Shown piece by piece: positions 1-10,640 of a stretch of 64,000 bases of DNA (position 1 is its first letter; every line of letters starts with the position of its first letter). The DNA lies in assembly GCA_024336345.1 (NCBI GenBank), contig JANFOG010000019.1, forward strand, positions 1 to 64,000, written 5' to 3'. The position numbers and the translations under genes are program-made. The DNA comes from Mariannaea sp. PMI_226. Taxonomy: Eukaryota; Ascomycota; Sordariomycetes; Hypocreales; Nectriaceae. Under the pieces are notes generated by a model. That model saw only the letters and a program-made list of their open reading frames with translations, had not been told where the DNA came from and did not search any database.

Positions 1-1500
1 CGTCTTGACCAATATCCTCTCCTAAAGCGTATTCTGGATCAATCCGCGATGAGATATCAACCAGACCCAATTGCTTTACGAAGTGAGAATGCTTTTCTGC
101 TGGAAGAGGTTTTGTGAAGCCATCTGCAGGCATGTCCGTTGTTGGAACCCATTGAACTGTGATTTTGCCATCTCTATGGATCTGTCTTAGCCAAAAGTTG
201 TGGATGTCGACGTGTCTTAACTTCGAAGTCAGTTGTGGTCTCTCTTTCTGGATCAGCCCCACTGTTTGTTGATTGTCACAGAGGATGCGTGGTCGGTGTT
301 CAGGATCGAACTGTATCTATTCGAATAGCCGGTACAGAGCTATCGTCTCCCTCGCTGTATGAGATAGGGATAAGAGCTCTGCTTCAGTTGTTGACGTGGT
401 TACAGTCTTCTGCTTTGAAGACTGCCACATGATTGCCCCGCTAAACAACTTCATGAGATAGCCCTGGGTGGATTTTCGAGTCTCTGGATCATCCGCGAAC
501 GATGCGTCGCTTGACTGCTGTAGGACTTCATCATCGCCTGTCTCTACCTCTGTAACGTTATCTACAGAGCCTGAGAACTCGATGGCATAGTACTGTGTGG
601 TCTGGAGATATGAGAGAACTCGGTTTGCATACCGTAGGTGCTCAGGTGAAGGATTCATGGCGAACTGGCTTAACTGGCTGGCTGCAAAGGAGACATCTGG
701 TCTTGATACCACTGCTGCATATAGAATTGATCCTACCTTTTCTTGCATCTCTGATATCTGTTGAATAGTGGCTTGTCTTTCGAAAGGTTGGGGACGGTAT
801 GATGAAACGAGAGGCGTTGCTGTCATTGATTGGTCAATCCCGAACTTGACACAGAGTTTGTCGATATATCTATCCTGGCAGATCCAGAGATTCTTGGCTT
901 TGGCATCTCTAAGGATTCTGATGTTAAGGAAGGAGATTGCTTCGCCCAAATCCTTGATCTAGTATTTGCTGTGTACTGCTGCTTTGAATTCATTGATTTG
1001 TTCAATGTATTCAGGTTGCGCGATGATGAGAAGATCATCCACGTAAAGAAAGAGAATGAGATGGGTTTCATTGTTAATGAAGATGCAGGGGTCGTCTGGG
1101 CAATGTTCGAATCCCAGAGTTTGAAGAAACGAGAGAAGCTCGCCGAGCCAGAGTTTTGGTGACTTACGCAGACCGTAGAGCGCTTTGAGTAGTCTCCAGA
1201 CCTTTCCTGATTGACCATATCCCGGTGGGCATGTGGTGTAGACTTCTTCAAGAATGCCTTCATCAACACTGACATGGACGAAGTCAATTTGTTGACATAT
1301 CAGCCCGAACGCACAGACAAGAGCCACCAGGATCCGGAAGCTTCGATAAGCGCCGGTTGCTGCGTAGATATCTTCGCTAGTATGGTCTTGAAGATCACCT
1401 CTGACGCAAATGCGGGCCTTGTGACGAGTGAGCAGCTCTGTTAATCTGGGCAGACAATGGGTTGAATCATATGTCGAGATCAATAGCCAGAAACTGAAAT
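1..1500 (-). mobile_element. Ty1/copia retrotransposon, decayed 3' part of pol (reverse transcriptase and RNase H)
   Basis: Read on the minus strand, one frame gives the copia reverse transcriptase from KARICVRGDLQ (near 1420) through the YVDDLLI catalytic box. It continues through the connection region and the copia RNase H (SKQKTVTTSTTEAELLSLS), and ends in the typical tail ADGFTKPLPAEKHSHF near 70-110. The frame is continuous but cut by two in-frame TAG codons, one at about 956-958 after AAVHSKY and one at about 317-319 after LYRLFE. CAG to TAG at each would fit RIP-type C-to-T damage. The 5' half (gag, integrase) and both LTRs are not seen; homology fades near an A11/G10 tract at 1553-1573. 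The element runs off the left edge. It is a non-functional remnant, and the family assignment is firm. Confidence 0.9.
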
Positions 1501-1552
1501 GCCTTGTATATGAACACTCTGACGGAAGACGGTATTGGACCTGGCAGGAGCC

Positions 1553-1573
1553 AAAAAAAAAAAGGGGGGGGGG
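1553..1573. repeat. A11-G10 homopolymer tract
   Basis: Eleven A are followed directly by ten G at the upstream limit of recognisable copia homology. It may mark a breakpoint or may simply be an unstable homopolymer. Confidence 0.8.
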
Positions 1574-1582
1574 CAAAGGCAA

Positions 1583-2114
1583 ACGAACTAGGTAGTGCTT
1601 GTGAACATAACATTATTCTTAGAGGTTGGCAGTTCAAATTAAACACATACGATCTGGAAATTGGAACTACATTATGTAAAACTTGATGCTGATCCTTCAT
1701 ACCATCCATTCCGAACTACCAACCGTAAATCTCCTTTCGACACGCAGTTCGCAATATTTTCCCGTTAACTGTTCAGTTTTGATATATCGCCTGTTCACTT
1801 ATGGACATGTTTCCGACTGATATAAGTTCAGACAAGCTCAAGGTGGGTCTGTTGTGCGTCAAACCAGAATTGTATGTTTCCCTTCATCTACCGCAAACAC
1901 ACAAATAGACTGTAACATCAAAATTGCATAAAAGGCTGATGATCTAGGTTGTAAGATCACGGTTGGACCGGTGATTTTGTTGGGATTGGTGAGAAATTTG
2001 GCCGTTCGTTATGTGAGCTGCAAGTGATCAGTCTGTGACAGTATATTATGCTAGGGTTCTTTCATTTCTCACCTAATAACATTCACCGGATACCACATAA
2101 CACAAGTCATAGTC
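1583..2114. other. Spacer with no recognised gene
   Basis: The stretch has no long frame, no repeat and no RNA-like structure that I recognise. It separates the copia remnant from the secreted-protein gene, whose 3' end faces it. Confidence 0.5.
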
Positions 2115-2483
2115 TTAGGAGTCATGCGTTAACGAAACGACATCTGCAGTTGTTGCTTCGCTATCTTCCGTTGTACTGGCGCCATCCTCTCTCTTGGCCC
2201 TTCTGAGTTCCTTGTAAGCGCAATGCTCCCAATAGTGTTGAAGAACAAGCTTGGATTGATATGTAGCGTCCTCTTGACTGCATCCGGAGTTGATATAACA
2301 GCTTGCAATGGCCGCTTGGTTGTCGTGGTCTTGCAGCTCGAATAGATAGTACGCAATGGCTTCTTTGTCTCCACATGGGGAAATGGTGGCAAAGTGTAGG
2401 CGGAGTTTAGTAAAACAGTCGTCTTCTGCAATTATGGTAGAGATGATGGCGAAAAGTGCAGTAAATATGCGAAGTGAGCCCAT
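2115..2483 (-). CDS. Small secreted cysteine-containing protein (effector-like)
   Basis: An ATG-initiated frame of 122 codons ends in TAA. Residues 1-20 form a typical signal peptide: a short basic start, a hydrophobic core (FTALFAIISTIIA) and a likely cut after Ala19 or Glu20. The mature part has five cysteines (23, 37, 62, 68, 88), so one may stay unpaired or pair between chains. It carries a basic RRAKR stretch near residues 94-98, which resembles a Kex2-type site, and then a Ser/Thr/Glu-rich tail. Size, signal peptide and cysteines fit small secreted proteins of fungi, but I recognise no named family. The gene stands alone between a copia remnant and gene-poor DNA. A spurious frame cannot be excluded, though the clean signal peptide argues against it. 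Confidence 0.5.
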   Translation of the reverse strand: MGSLRIFTALFAIISTIIAEDDCFTKLRLHFATISPCGDKEAIAYYLFELQDHDNQAAIASCYINSGCSQEDATYQSKLVLQHYWEHCAYKELRRAKREDGASTTEDSEATTADVVSLTHDS

Positions 2484-3063
2484 ATTGAGTGAGTGAGTGA
2501 GCTCAAGAGATGGTTGGTTTACTTAAGGGTATACCATATGGCCAGACTGAGCGAGAATGAATGAATGATAGATAATGTGAGGAACTAGATTGGATTATCA
2601 AAATGAAAGGAGCAAAATAGCATTAAATAAATGAATGATGAATGAATAAACAATTGATTTCATTTTCATCTAGGGAAAAGCGTACGTGTAATACAGCGCA
2701 AGATACATCCTCATTTAGTAACGCCTCCATCCTAGACTAGGGGCAATGCAGTCGTTCCATTGTATCTCTCCACATGACCACGCGTCTCTGCGGCTGTGAT
2801 AAGAAGGACATCCCCATTGCATATGGCCACTTTCAATGGATTAACGGATTCAAAGGAGGTCCAGGTATTAAACGGAGGATCTTGTCCATAAAAATTCTAT
2901 GTAATTCCTTGTAACTCCGTTGCTATACGGAAGTAATCCGTGATGTCTTGGACCACTATCATCGTGATGCCCTCAACATCGAATAATAGTTAAGAGGTTG
3001 TTGTGTGTCATATTCAGGCTTACTACAGATTAGAGGCGACAAAGTACCTAATTAGCGAATTGA
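2484..3063. other. Spacer with GAAT/ATGA-rich low-complexity patches
   Basis: The part just upstream of the secreted-protein start has GTGA repeats (2485-2500) and GAATGA-type patches (2550-2650). No gene is seen. Confidence 0.4.
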
Positions 3064-3297
3064 TGGAAAATTATGCCAAGACACCACTTACTGATTAGAG
3101 GTATTTGAGACATTGACTTACTAATTGTATCACCCGAATTTGGCAATCCTAGGAGCGGGGAAGAAAAGAAGGGCAAGGGTGCTAATAAGAGAAAGACGTC
3201 GGCAGGCAAATGGACGACACTGTTATTCAGCCCTGAAGATTGCTACTACATCTTGTGCAAGGGCAATATAGCTCCATACCACTTTACGATGAAATAA
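3064..3297 (+). pseudogene. Possible end of a degraded gene, unknown function
   Basis: One frame reads about 77 codons to a TAA at 3295-3297, with a single TGA at 3106-3108. The segment after the TGA has a Lys-rich patch (EEKKGKGANKRKTSAGKW) and then TLLFSPEDCYYILCKGNIAP, which looks protein-like rather than random. I recognise no family. It could equally be a chance frame; no start codon or upstream exon could be placed. Confidence 0.25.
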
Positions 3298-3504
3298 TTT
3301 TTATTACTCGATACTGTATTACGCTACATCGCATATCCAGTGCAATATTATAGATAGTATGTATGAAGATAAATAATGAACTTAAGAAGCGTCTGGAAGA
3401 AATAGGGCATAATATGCCGTAGCTCGCTTCCTTGGATGGCTAGTCGTCCTAGAACTTTGGCGCTTCTCTTCGAATTCCAAGTGATACATTTGAGTTCAGC
3501 GGGC

Positions 3505-3607
3505 AATCCGACTTGCATCCGCTCATGGGGGATCCGACTTTGCATCCGCTCATGGGGAATCCGACTTGGCATCCGCTCATGGGGAATCCGACTTGGCATC
3601 CGCTCAT
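3505..3607. repeat. 27-bp tandem repeat, about 3.9 copies
   Basis: Copies lie at 3505-3530 (26 bp), 3531-3557, 3558-3584 and 3585-3607 (partial). The unit contains AATCCGACTTGG followed by CATCCGCTCATGGGG, and copies differ by single bases or one deletion. No coding role is evident. Confidence 0.9.
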
Positions 3608-5002
3608 CCAGCGGGTCCAGAATTAAGTATGGAGTGGTACATGTATCAATTTGTGAAACCAAGGGACGGGTTTGCGGCTGAGATTGGTGCCTTCGTGGTT
3701 ACTCCATGGGGCTCTGTTACTTCACAGCCCTGGCCTTTCTGATCCCCCCTTTTTATTGAGCACTCTGATAGGGCTATCTAATTACTGCGCACCAGTATTC
3801 ACAAGTTAATTATGCGTGATCCTTGTCCTTTCGTCGTAAACTTCTAGGCTGTATTATGATGTCAAATGAACTAATTACTCAATTTTAACTCGATGCTATA
3901 CCTACCCAATTATGGACCTCGTATTCTATTTGTGCAATTGCCTCCTGTTATGAGCCAGTATCTTCAATTGGACGGTTCGTATTTATATCTATTTTTGTAA
4001 GAGTATGAGGCCGTGGATTAATAGCTTGTGGATTGGTGTCTAAAGAACGATGCCCACATGCCTTGCACAATGCTTTAGTCCGACCGAAACTGGCCGTTGA
4101 CTCGTATGACGGGCTATTAGCTTATGCAAACGACATTGACGTGCTATAACTCACCTTATAGGTACTATGGCTTTTCTATCTAACTCATGGTAATTGATTC
4201 TTCTTCTGTATTTTGTTCTTCTCCCCGCTTTGCTGACATCAGCCACACCTGCTATCCCTTAACTATCGTTTCAAACGAACATCACAGGGCACCTTGGTGG
4301 AAAGCTATGGTTTCCACACGTTCTTCCCCGTGTTACCTTCTGATACGTACAATGCTGGATTTTGATGGCTAAGCATCGAAGGTTGATGACTCGACCGTCG
4401 ACGGAGAACTGGCCAACTCCACACCTTTTGTCTGTGCATTTGATCTCCCGCCCTCTTCGAGAGGATCAGGAACACGGAATTCTTCAGGCCGATTTGACCT
4501 GACCTTGGCAATGTGGCGGGGCTAGAATTATACGTCCATCTCAGCACCCAAATTGGTGATAAGTTCTGCGGACTGGCTGGCAAGGTTGAGAAGAAGCTTG
4601 AGCCCCGTCAAGAGACTATCAAGGGGCGAAGGCAGTTGAATTACATGATTGAGAATATAAGGATCTTTAAGAGTATGCACCTCTCCGTTAGGTTTAATGT
4701 GGCATGGAGCAAGCTATCTTTGGGTTTAGCGTGGAAGGGATTGATACCCAAGGGGTAAACTAGGCTCTGGGGTAAATATTACTTATCAACAACAAATGCC
4801 CGGTGTTTCTCTCCATTTGCAGTCCTTCCGAGACTAGCCATGCTCCATCAATGCAGACCTAGTGCAGTAGAGAGAGGTTGTTAGCGGATAATTACTGTCA
4901 GCGACATCGCAGCACTCAAGCGACCAATAGCCCTGGAGGAAAGGCACTCAACAATTAACCAGAGATCCTCAACGTCTGGTCTCGACGGCCACATTCAGCC
5001 AG
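3608..5002. other. Spacer upstream of the sulfatase pseudogene
   Basis: Only short frames occur. One at 4513-4758 (+) gives a plausible-looking peptide containing IGDKFCGLAGKVEKKLEP, but I recognise no family and see no initiating context. The last 200 bases presumably held the promoter of the sulfatase-like gene. Confidence 0.35.
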
Positions 5003-7566
5003 ATGATTCGAAAACCGAGATGGCTTGTGCCGGTTGCCTCTCGTCTCGCCACCCGACGATTCATCTTCACTCTCGTCGCCTTGGCTCTCTGTGGCGCCAA
5101 GGCTGCTTACCTCCACAACCATCGGTTTTCAGTGGCTCCAAAGCGAATGTTTCTTTTCTTCTTTTCATTTTTTACTCAGGACATACTGCTTCTTCTTCTC
5201 ATCAGGCTTCTTCTTAGCCACTGGCTGCCCAGCTCCCCAGGCAAGCTACGCCTCTTTGTCACAACTATCACCGGGTGGTTAGTATCCTACAATGTCGCCA
5301 TCAGCATCACATCCGTCTCCTTCTACATCGTCGCTGGAACTGAGATCCACTGGCGAAACATCGGATTTGTCGCCGACCCGGCGTCAAGGGCCATTATTCT
5401 CTCCGGGTTGATGACCTTTAGCGTGGTCCTGTGCCTATCCATTCTCCTGAGCTGGCTGCTCCAAGACCCCTGCTATGGGCTCTTTTGATGGGGTGCAGAC
5501 ATTGCCAACTGGCCAATTGCGCTCGTTGGACGGGCATTTGGTCCTTTCATAGACTTCCGACCGACCTATGGTCAAATCCCCCAACGAGACGTCAAGTACG
5601 ACTACCCAGGTAAACGCTTCACCAAAGATGACGATGATTTGGGTCGTGGATACCTCAAGTACAATGCGAAAGTCAGTTTATCATCGCCATTCTCGCGAAT
5701 TTCATCAAAACCATCAAGAGCCAGGCGATTTCTGCATGTCTTGCCGTATATTATTATCAGTATTCTTCTCACTGCTCTCTCTACCCTGACACTTTTAAGA
5801 CCGAAGGATTCTTCCCTAATCTTCCTCTCGTGGACCAGCGGCCTTTTACCTTTCGTCGACTTTACTTCTACATCACCATTTCTAGACGATTTACCCTCCT
5901 ATTTCGGGAATGGCATCCAGCGTAGCTGGGACAATCGATCAACCTTCGTCCAAACGACATCTTATAGCTGGCTGCCAAAGCACACGCCACTTGCTGGGTT
6001 TGAGGACTGGTATACAAATATGACACATTATAGCGCCACCGCCGACCCTTTGAAGATTTCCAACCTCAATCAGCCCTTGCGACAAGTGCTGCGCGGCAAG
6101 CTGGAAGACATTTCGGTCCGGCACGTAGTAATCTTCTTTCTTGAAAGCACCAGAAACGATGTGTTCCCTATTAAAAAGAATGGGCTGATCTGGAACCGCT
6201 TTGCTGAGACATTTCCTGATCGCCAACTTCCTCAGGAGGCCCAAGACAAGCTCCTCACGTTGACCCCGACTGCCAACTTCATTACCGGTGATTATAATGA
6301 CGGGTTTGAACATGATGGGCAGAAAAAGCGGGGCGGAGTTCGTTTCACAAATGCTCACACTGCCGGAACGTATACACTCAAGAGTTTAACTGGGACAGTC
6401 TGCGGCGTGGCGCCCTTAGTTGGTGACTTCAATGTCGAATACAGTCATCATATCTACCAACCTTGCCTGCCTCATATTTTTTTCGAAGCTATGAACAAGG
6501 CAGAAGACACCCAGGCGGGGGAAACCGACAAGGAGTCGGGCTGGAAGTCGTATTATTTCCAAGCAGCAACCCTCAACTACGACAACCAGGGCAAGCTCAT
6601 GGCAGCGATGGGCTTTCCAGAAGGAAACACAATCGGTCGAGATTATCTGCGCAGCTCGGCTGCAAACATGGTCCCGTCACGCTGCCTAACATCAACGAAT
6701 TCGCCTTCGAGGAGGACCCGCTCGAAGACTATATCCGTGATATTTTTGAGGATGCCAACAAGACGAACGATCGAGTGTTTCTCACACATCTCACGAGCAC
6801 TAGCCACCACAGCTTTCATTTGCCCGCAAAGGACAAATACGTCCCTATGGCCAAGGGTCTTGATATAATGTCTCGTTATATCAACACTGAGGGTTATGAT
6901 GATAAGTGGATTCGCAAGGTTCTCAACGTACTGGACGAGCAAGGCGTCGCCAACGAGACCTTGGTCATTTTTCTCGGAGATCATGGTGTTTCCCTACCTG
7001 AGAACAATATCGCCTCTCCATATTATAACCCTAATATTGGCGTTGATCATGTTCCTCTGGTTATATCCCACCCTCAACTACCAGCCTTTGATGCTCATGA
7101 TGCTGTCCACTCTTCCCAAATCCTGCCTACAATTCTTGATATCCTTCTCGAGACAGAATCTTTAAATGATGTGAGCCGGCAAGCTGCGATGGACCTTATC
7201 CGCAACTACGAAGGGCAGTCTCTTCTGAGACCACTGAGTGTGGTCAATGAGCAAACAGGACAAGGGCAGTGGCAATTTACTGTCACGAACCCCGGTCGAG
7301 CTATGCTTACCGTCCGCGACGCCCGATATCCTGAACGACACCTTGTTGTGCCTGTGATTGAAAACGTCGCGTGGCGGCTCAGTGATCTTACGTCCGACCC
7401 ACAAGAACGCAATTCTATACAGAACTTTGACTTTGTGTCATTCCTGAAGAGCATAGAAGAAGAATATGGTCGCGAATTGGCGGAGTGGGCCGAGGAGGGC
7501 GCCTTTGTAACTCGTTGGTTCGTCAAGGAGAATAGCAAGCGGTGGCGTTTCGATCACGGAGCATAA
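5003..7566 (+). pseudogene. Sulfatase-domain multi-pass membrane protein, broken by one stop and one frameshift
   Basis: An ATG at 5003 opens a protein of about 850 residues. The N-terminal third has several hydrophobic segments (near 5050-5120, 5140-5220, 5260-5330, 5390-5470 and 5740-5860), and the rest is a sulfatase/alkaline-phosphatase-superfamily domain. Landmarks are FLESTRNDVFPIKK (about 6135-6175), TLKSLTGTVCGV (about 6375-6410, holding the likely nucleophile), HLTSTSHHSFH (about 6790-6820) and IFLGDHG (about 6968-6988). These fit the fungal membrane-anchored sulfatase family related in fold to LTA synthases; substrate unknown. Two lesions break it: an in-frame TGA at 5486-5488 within YGLF*WGADIANWP, and a one-base loss near 6655-6665, where the frame changes between YLRSSAA and KHGPVTLPN. 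The flanking frames are otherwise well preserved, so inactivation looks recent. An unannotated short intron over the TGA is an unlikely alternative, because the read-through itself is protein-like. Confidence 0.85.
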
Positions 7567-7654
7567 GACATGTAATAAAGCGCAAATAGATGCATTTTTA
7601 CTATAATATATGTATTTTATGGGTGCGAATTCAAGTAGGAAACTGTCTGATATT

Positions 7655-8225
7655 TTATTTTATTTCAACCACGGCAGCTCCTTCCGTAGCCGCAGCAGTA
7701 GAGATGGTATTGAGAGGTGAAGACGGCGTTTGAGCCGTCCTCCCGTGAGCGGGCGGGACCCCAACAGGTCCATTCACGACAGCGGAGCTGTTTTGTAAGA
7801 GGGCAGTGCGGGCTCCTCGATTGAGATTGGCAGGAGTATGGATTCCCAGGTCAAAAGGGTCCGGGACAATAGGTGGGCAGGAGGTGGCGGATGCCATCGC
7901 CGCCGCCGTGGGCTGCGCGAAGCGCAGGATTGTTTGCTGTGGTGCACTTGTTAAGAAGATTGGTGTAATTAGGGCTACTTTCTTAACATCTGTATGCCAA
8001 GAAAGTAAGATGACAAAGCCAGGCGCTCGGGACACTCGGTCCACTTATGCAAGAGGTCCCGGGTAAGCGGTAGGGACAAATTTCTTCTCTAACTGCATAT
8101 CAAATATATCAAATGGCGTTTCAAATCCGGGATTTTTCATTTGTTTGCTTTGAAAGGCCTTTTGATCTATTTGATTGATTTATTTGGAAGTTTGTTTGAT
8201 TGAATTTGATGTACGGGCAGCGCTG
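7655..8225 (-). mobile_element. Orphan end of a hAT element (same family as the 38.8 kb copy)
   Basis: The segment 8025-8225, read on the minus strand, begins CAGCGCTGCCCGTACATCAA and matches the left end of the hAT copy at 38840-39030 for roughly 190 bases, including the run ending near ACCCGGGACCTCTT. Further left (7655-8044, minus) one open frame of 129 codons follows with a Pro/Ala/Thr-rich composition (for example PPIVPDPFDLGIHTP). It may be the N-terminus of a related transposase or of an unrelated protein. No second terminus is visible on the left, so the element is truncated near 7650. The 8 bp beyond the tip (CATTCCAT) has no partner to test as a target duplication. Confidence 0.65.
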
Positions 8226-8632
8226 CATTCCATATACCCGCACATCCTTTTTCTTCTTCTCCCATTATGGTCAGCATTGCCAACTAGCTAAGTGCGCTAT
8301 TCAATTTCAAGTGGATTCGTAAGCACGTACGCGAAGGCAGCACTGCGTGTTCAAATACGCAGGGTAGCTTACAAAACAGCACTGGTCAAGGCTACAGAAC
8401 TAAGGCTGTAAAACCAGTGGGACCAGAAAGATCCTTACCTGGAAATCCTGACAACCGAGCCAAATCAGAGACTTGCTACAAGCAAGGTTTTCAGTGCCAT
8501 CGAACCTCTAATCTGGTCTGGGAAATCTTGAAGCCTGATCTCGCAAAACCCAAAGAAAACACCAAGCCCCACATCCAGAAGATGCAGTACACTACCTCGC
8601 CGTGCCCTACCCATCTTCAATTACTAGAACTC

Positions 8633-8655
8633 CCACCACCACCACCACCACCACC
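8633..8655. repeat. CCA trinucleotide microsatellite
   Basis: About seven CCA units followed by a short C run. Confidence 0.9.
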
Positions 8656-10610
8656 CCCAAATACACCACTTCCTGAGATCCCTATACATGCTCGACATCG
8701 TATAGCACGAGATTGGGTCGGTGAAAAGGTGCAGAATCGCCAAGTCCCCACCAGGACTCCACCGTACATTGGGCGAACAGGCCGAGCAAAGGGCTCCCTC
8801 CAACCCGAGCATATCGTTCAACCTCCCAGGACTACATCCATGGCATATTCGTCGCGTTCCTATGAGAAATCGCACAAACCCCAGCAATTACATTGCCCCA
8901 ATAACATTACCACCAAGCATTGTCATCGACATATTGGATTGAGAAGAGGGATTTGCACAACCTCATCTGCCACTAATGGAGGATCCCGGGCTGTCGCCAA
9001 TGCTGCCGAGATTGGGTTCTATTTTCAGGCGTGTTGGATTCTCTTGTTTATTACAATACACAAGAGCACGTTACTGACGCAGTTCAATAATGACTCCATT
9101 GAATGAGCATTTCGTCCCCTCTTAATATGGCTTCAGGGCCAAAGGCTTTAACCCCCGGTCCAAGCTTCCCACTAATCATACCCTTGTCGTTGGACACGTC
9201 AGTGAGGACCAACGAATCGAGGTTCCCGAACCACTTACGGAGTAAGTTACATGTTCAAACGTTTGAGTATACAGGGGCTAGCGGGCTGCGTAGCGACCTA
9301 ATGATCAACGGTAAACTACGGAGTAAGGCGAGGATAGTGTTCATGTTAACAGGGGTCAGGGCATGGATTATTGGCATTTGAACGAAGGCACACCGACGAA
9401 GCTGGGATTGTGTCGTGAGAACGGTGTGATCTAGGCAAGAGGGTATGGGTCGAAAGTAAGGATAGAGGATGCTTTTGGTGGGACTCCATAACGCACATTC
9501 CACCCACACCCACCAGCATTGCCACACTTTTCTGGCCACGGGGACGACGGCAACGGTCCGCTGAGCTCAGGCGGCATTGCTGGGTATCTGGCTTGAGGCC
9601 TGTGTGCCGGCTCAACCCTAGTCTTCTTTTGCCTGCCCCTGTCCGACCTCATACCTTTCCTTATTCCAGATGCGCACGGCACAGAGGCCCTCACGGCATT
9701 ATCCGCTATGTTTGGGCAGCTGATGGTTGGTTGACTTGCTCTGAAAGGCATTGGATTTTGAAGGGATATACACGGCGGTTATACCTGTGATTTCTATTAG
9801 CTGTTTTCTATGATAGAATATCCCAACCACTTTTCTCAACAACTTGTAGCTTGGTACAGGCTGATCAAACCGTTGGTCGTATGAAGGCGAACAGTACGTT
9901 CCAAGCTTGTTGGCAGAGGGGTCGGAATTGATTGGACAATTCGTACCCACATTAAAATAGGAGGCGGCCGAACCCCATGATGCATTTTGAAGTTTATTAT
10001 GTCCGAAAGGATTTCCGTATCCCCACTGATGTCCCGTCTCGGACTCTCTTCCCTCTTGCCTCTTCTCTCACTTGATGACTTTGACAGGTCTGCTTTATGG
10101 CCAAAGTTTTCCAAGTGTTCAGCATCCCATCCTCAGCAGCTTAAGCACGGTCTGTCGGCCCGTGGTTGTACAGCATTGTGCAGCGTTAGAAGAACCTGCG
10201 TCTATTCAGTAAATGCGAGTGGTTAGTGTGTTCCCAAGTTTCTCTAGCGACGAGCCTCCCCGGGCCAATCGCGAACTTGATTGTTGCTCGCACCGCCTGC
10301 AGGTCAGAAAAATGCAGGAGACAAGGATCTGCGCACGAACGAGAAGCGTGTATTTTATTCAAATACAGGCGACTCATGATACAGTAGGGCAGGCATTCGG
10401 TTGGGTTATTAGGTTGGGGGCGCGCGCGATTAGGGAGGGGCCGCCTCCTTCACCAGGGTTGCCAAGGGAAAGAAAAGAAACCGAGGTGCTGGTTCTGGGC
10501 GCGCAGTTGGGTTAAGGGTCAAGGGCGCCAGGGCCCTCCTTCCTCTAGGGGCGAGCTGGGCATTGTCTACTGTAGCTGTTTTACTGCATTTTCGTCTTTG
10601 GCTGGCACTG

Positions 10611-10640
10611 AACAGCCCTGAACAGCCCTGAACAGCCCTG
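10611..10640. repeat. 10-bp tandem repeat, 3 exact copies
   Basis: AACAGCCCTG is repeated three times without error, followed by related CTGCCC-rich sequence to about 10675. Confidence 0.9.

Noticed and set aside
8417..9106. A 229-codon open frame
   Set aside because: It opens at GTG, its most striking feature is a proline run made by a CCA microsatellite, and no motif or splice context supports it.
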